Assembly: GCA_028722305.1 (NCBI GenBank)
Contig: JAQYHB010000043.1
Location: forward strand, 1-43,207
DNA: 43,207 bases
Direction of reading: 5' to 3'
Source of the DNA: Spirochaetales bacterium
GTDB taxonomy: Bacteria > Spirochaetota > Spirochaetia > Sphaerochaetales > Sphaerochaetaceae
Numbering within the stretch: the stretch's first letter is position 1; each line of letters opens with the position of its first letter. Of the stretch, positions 41,287 through 43,207 are shown one piece after another. Below the pieces are notes generated by a model. That model was given only the letters and a program-made list of their open reading frames with translations, was not told the DNA's origin and did no database searches. The position numbers and the translations under genes are program-made.

Positions 41287-41355
41287 GTTGCCATAGGGAC
41301 CATCACTAAAATTTCACAAAAAGAGGAAACAAAACGCAACACACGCGGTCCGTCG

Positions 41356-41439
41356 TCAGGACTCGTTCACCAGCTTGCCGGTCATGTGGTCGAGGGAGAG
41401 CTCCAGGACCTGGATTAGGTGTTCTTGGTAGCAGAGAGC
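41356..41439 (-). pseudogene. C-terminal remnant of an unidentified gene
   Basis: Minus-strand frame ending in TGA at 41358-41356 reads DALCYQEHLIQVLELSLDHM then TGKLVNES. It has the GC-rich codon use of the core genome but no upstream reading frame: the sequence turns AT-rich at about 41440. It looks like the last part of a gene cut by insertion of the AT-rich block. 41440-41657 has no gene I can support. Confidence 0.4.
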
Positions 41440-41657
41440 ATCGATTCAGATTAAACTAATCCACTACCAACATCGGAACAAGAGCCAATCGATATTCTCG
41501 GTTTTTTTCTCACCCAATTTCCAAGGAATACTTTGTTACGTATTCATAACCAGTATTGTCTAATACCTTCGAGGATGCATATGTTGTCAAATTTCCTCAA
41601 CAGCAGGGTTCCCCCATTAAAATGTTTTCTAACTATATTTTTATGTAAACCAATATG

Positions 41658-42662
41658 TTAGTGCCCAAAAATATTTGGATTCTTTTTTTCTTCCGTACGA
41701 TCAGTTGCGGAAGGGGGCTCCACAGAAAGAGCAGTAATTTCTGACCTCATTTCTGTAGTCATCTGGATATCTACAGCCGCCAATGCAAGCTCTAATTGCT
41801 CCAAATTCTTAGCACCAATTAACGGGCAAGTTACAGCAGGATTGCTCATTACCCAAGCAATTGCTAAGGGAGTTGGCTTTAAGCCATGAGCCTCCGCATA
41901 ATCAACAAAGGCATCCGCGACTTTGAAGTTTTGTTCATCAATATATCTTCCGGAATACCTTGCGCTTTTCGTAATACGACCTTCTACATTCAGATTACCG
42001 CCTTTATATTTTCCAGTGAGAAGTCCTGCTCCCAATGGAGAATATGTGACTACGCCCAAATTCTGATTCATAGCTAAGGGTAAAATTTCAACCTCAGATT
42101 GTCTTTTCACTAGGTTGTACATCGGCTCAACTGCTTCGAATCTTCCAAGACATTCCCGTTCAGATATTCCGAGAGACAGAGCTATTTCCCATGCGGATGC
42201 ATTACTTATTCCTGCATAAATGATTTTTCCTTGCCTCTGCAAATCATCTAAGGCGCGCAAAGTTTCTTCAATAGGAGTACAAGGATCCATGTGGTGAATC
42301 ATATAGATATCTATTCTGTCGGTTTTTAATCTTTTCAGAGATTTTTCAACCTCCAACATGATATAACGTCTAGACAGGCCTCCGTCGTTGTCGGGCCTGT
42401 TCCATCGTGAATTACCTACCTTGCTGATTATTATGCATTCATCCCGTTGGCCTTCTAGACATTTACCAAGGATTTCCTCAGATTCACCGCACCGATTTAG
42501 CCCATAAATATTAGCTGTATCAAAGAGGTTCACCCCTTTATCACGGCAACGGTCAATAATCTTTTTCGCCATTGTTTCGTCAACACCATTGGCGAAATTC
42601 ATACAGCCCAACCCCAACTGAGATACCTTAACTCCTGTTCTTCCAAGAACTTTATATTTCAT
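41658..42662 (-). CDS. aldo/keto reductase
   Basis: 334 aa NADPH-dependent oxidoreductase, TIM barrel, cytoplasmic. YKVLGRTGVKVSQLGLGCMN is the usual opening. The tetrad is visible: Asp and Tyr in NLFDTANIYGLN, Lys in CIIISKVGNSR, His in DIYMIHHMDPC. Cofactor-site segments are ITKSARYSGRYIDEQ and VTCPLIGAKNLEQLELAL. Substrate unknown. It is clearly more AT-rich than its neighbours on both sides and sits after a truncated gene, consistent with horizontal acquisition. AGG is present 8 bases before the ATG (weak ribosome site). Confidence 0.9.
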   Translation of the reverse strand: MKYKVLGRTGVKVSQLGLGCMNFANGVDETMAKKIIDRCRDKGVNLFDTANIYGLNRCGESEEILGKCLEGQRDECIIISKVGNSRWNRPDNDGGLSRRYIMLEVEKSLKRLKTDRIDIYMIHHMDPCTPIEETLRALDDLQRQGKIIYAGISNASAWEIALSLGISERECLGRFEAVEPMYNLVKRQSEVEILPLAMNQNLGVVTYSPLGAGLLTGKYKGGNLNVEGRITKSARYSGRYIDEQNFKVADAFVDYAEAHGLKPTPLAIAWVMSNPAVTCPLIGAKNLEQLELALAAVDIQMTTEMRSEITALSVEPPSATDRTEEKKNPNIFGH

Positions 42663-42771
42663 GTCAACCTACTCTTATCTATAACGTTCTCTTTTTCAGT
42701 GCTCACAATTTGTAGCACAAGTTACATCTCTCAATGAACGTTATTTTGCAATTTGTTTCTCAACAACCAGT

Positions 42772-43207
42772 TTAGCTATTGACAACATTAATCGGTTTTC
42801 CGGCCTGATAAGCCTTCACATTCTCGACAGTGATGTCCATGATTCTCTGCCTTGCCTCTTTGGCTCCCCAGCTCATGTGCGGGGTGATGATGCAGTTCTT
42901 TGCCTTCAGCAACGGGTTGTCGCCTTTGATTGGCTCGGTGGAGACGACATCGACCGCGGCGCCGCCCAGCTTTCCGCTGTCCAGCGCGTCGGCGAGATCC
43001 TGCTCCACCACCAGCTGCCCGCGGCTGTTGTTGACCAGCAGCGCTCCGTCCTTCATCTTGGCGATCGAGTCCTTGTTGATCATGCCCACCGTGTCCGGGA
43101 AGGCCGGGCAATGCAGTACCACCACGTCGCTCTCCTTGTAGAGCGTGTCGCGGTCCACATAGGCGAAGCCTTCCGCCTTGAAGGCGGGATTCTCGTGCGA
43201 GTCGTTG
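42772..43207 (-). CDS. D-isomer-specific 2-hydroxyacid dehydrogenase, C-terminal part (hydroxypyruvate reductase-like)
   Basis: The frame is open to the right edge, so the N-terminus lies outside the window. The visible part carries the catalytic Arg ([20 protein letters not shown]), Glu ([14 protein letters not shown]) and His ([17 protein letters not shown]). The last block, with PHxSW, is characteristic of glycerate/hydroxypyruvate dehydrogenases. It would reduce a 2-keto acid with NADH. GC-rich again, unlike the reductase next to it; 42663-42771 holds nothing beyond AT-rich spacer. Confidence 0.9.
   Translation of the reverse strand, partial: NDSHENPAFKAEGFAYVDRDTLYKESDVVVLHCPAFPDTVGMINKDSIAKMKDGALLVNNSRGQLVVEQDLADALDSGKLGGAAVDVVSTEPIKGDNPLLKAKNCIITPHMSWGAKEARQRIMDITVENVKAYQAGKPINVVNS

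Noticed and set aside
1-43207. tRNA, rRNA, CRISPR array, integrase or insertion-sequence ends
   Set aside because: No tRNA T-loop consensus, no regularly spaced direct repeats with spacers, and no complete transposase or integrase was found by eye. Degenerate elements could have been missed.

Overview
The window looks like a GC-rich spirochaete chromosome, most plausibly Sphaerochaetaceae or a relative. The family-level clues are a solute-binding protein whose mature end begins GGSSE, a partial Rpn-type nuclease, several DUF4143-type ATPases and a peptidoglycan/tRNA-modification gene content typical of small anaerobe genomes. This placement is inference; there is no rRNA gene here to settle it. 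No rRNA, tRNA, CRISPR array or complete insertion sequence was found.

Layout. 1-8.6 kb: end of an Rpn-type gene, a Na/Pi cotransporter with PhoU domain, a leftward operon (coiled-coil protein, mltG, iadA, a small exported/anchored protein), a rightward pair (stand-alone DbpA-type RNA-binding protein and an MBL-fold hydrolase), and a DksA/TraR protein. 8.6-12.7 kb: a compact cobamide salvage/remodelling operon cobT-cbiR-cobU-cobS followed by thrH and a small membrane protein. 12.7-25.2 kb: housekeeping genes in both directions (DMT exporter, MutY-like glycosylase, AI-2E-type permease, trmJ, a DUF362 ferredoxin protein, a huge secreted peptidase/beta-barrel protein, nagB, mnmA, DUF2188 protein, TSUP permease, Rsm22-type methyltransferase, a ThyX-like protein). 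25.3-30.1 kb: an ABC exporter, a CMD protein, and a membrane protein (DUF1538) paired with a tandem PII-like protein.

30.2-36.2 kb is an AT-richer accessory island: an intact DUF4143 ATPase, a broken DUF1016/YhcG nuclease, a nuclease-helicase (DUF2075 type) split by one extra A, a Fic protein with an in-frame 12-bp repeat, and a broken second DUF4143 ATPase. 36.2-41.3 kb is an operon in exactly the E. coli ugpBAECQ order, for glycerol-3-phosphate/glycerophosphodiester uptake and hydrolysis, with a strong hairpin after the binding-protein gene. 41.3-43.2 kb holds a gene remnant, an AT-rich aldo/keto reductase and the end of a 2-hydroxyacid dehydrogenase.

The most unexpected genome-scale signal is at gene starts. 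Genes inside operons have clear Shine-Dalgarno sequences, whereas at least eight operon-leading genes lack one and instead have a -10-like hexamer ending 6-7 bases before the ATG. This suggests that leaderless transcription is common here. Other points worth following are a CbiR-based cobamide remodelling cluster lacking a recognised ribazole-phosphate phosphatase, a MnmA with a rearranged cysteine set, a ThyX-like protein without the RHR motif, a MutY-like protein without iron-sulfur cysteines, and the DUF1538/PII pair.
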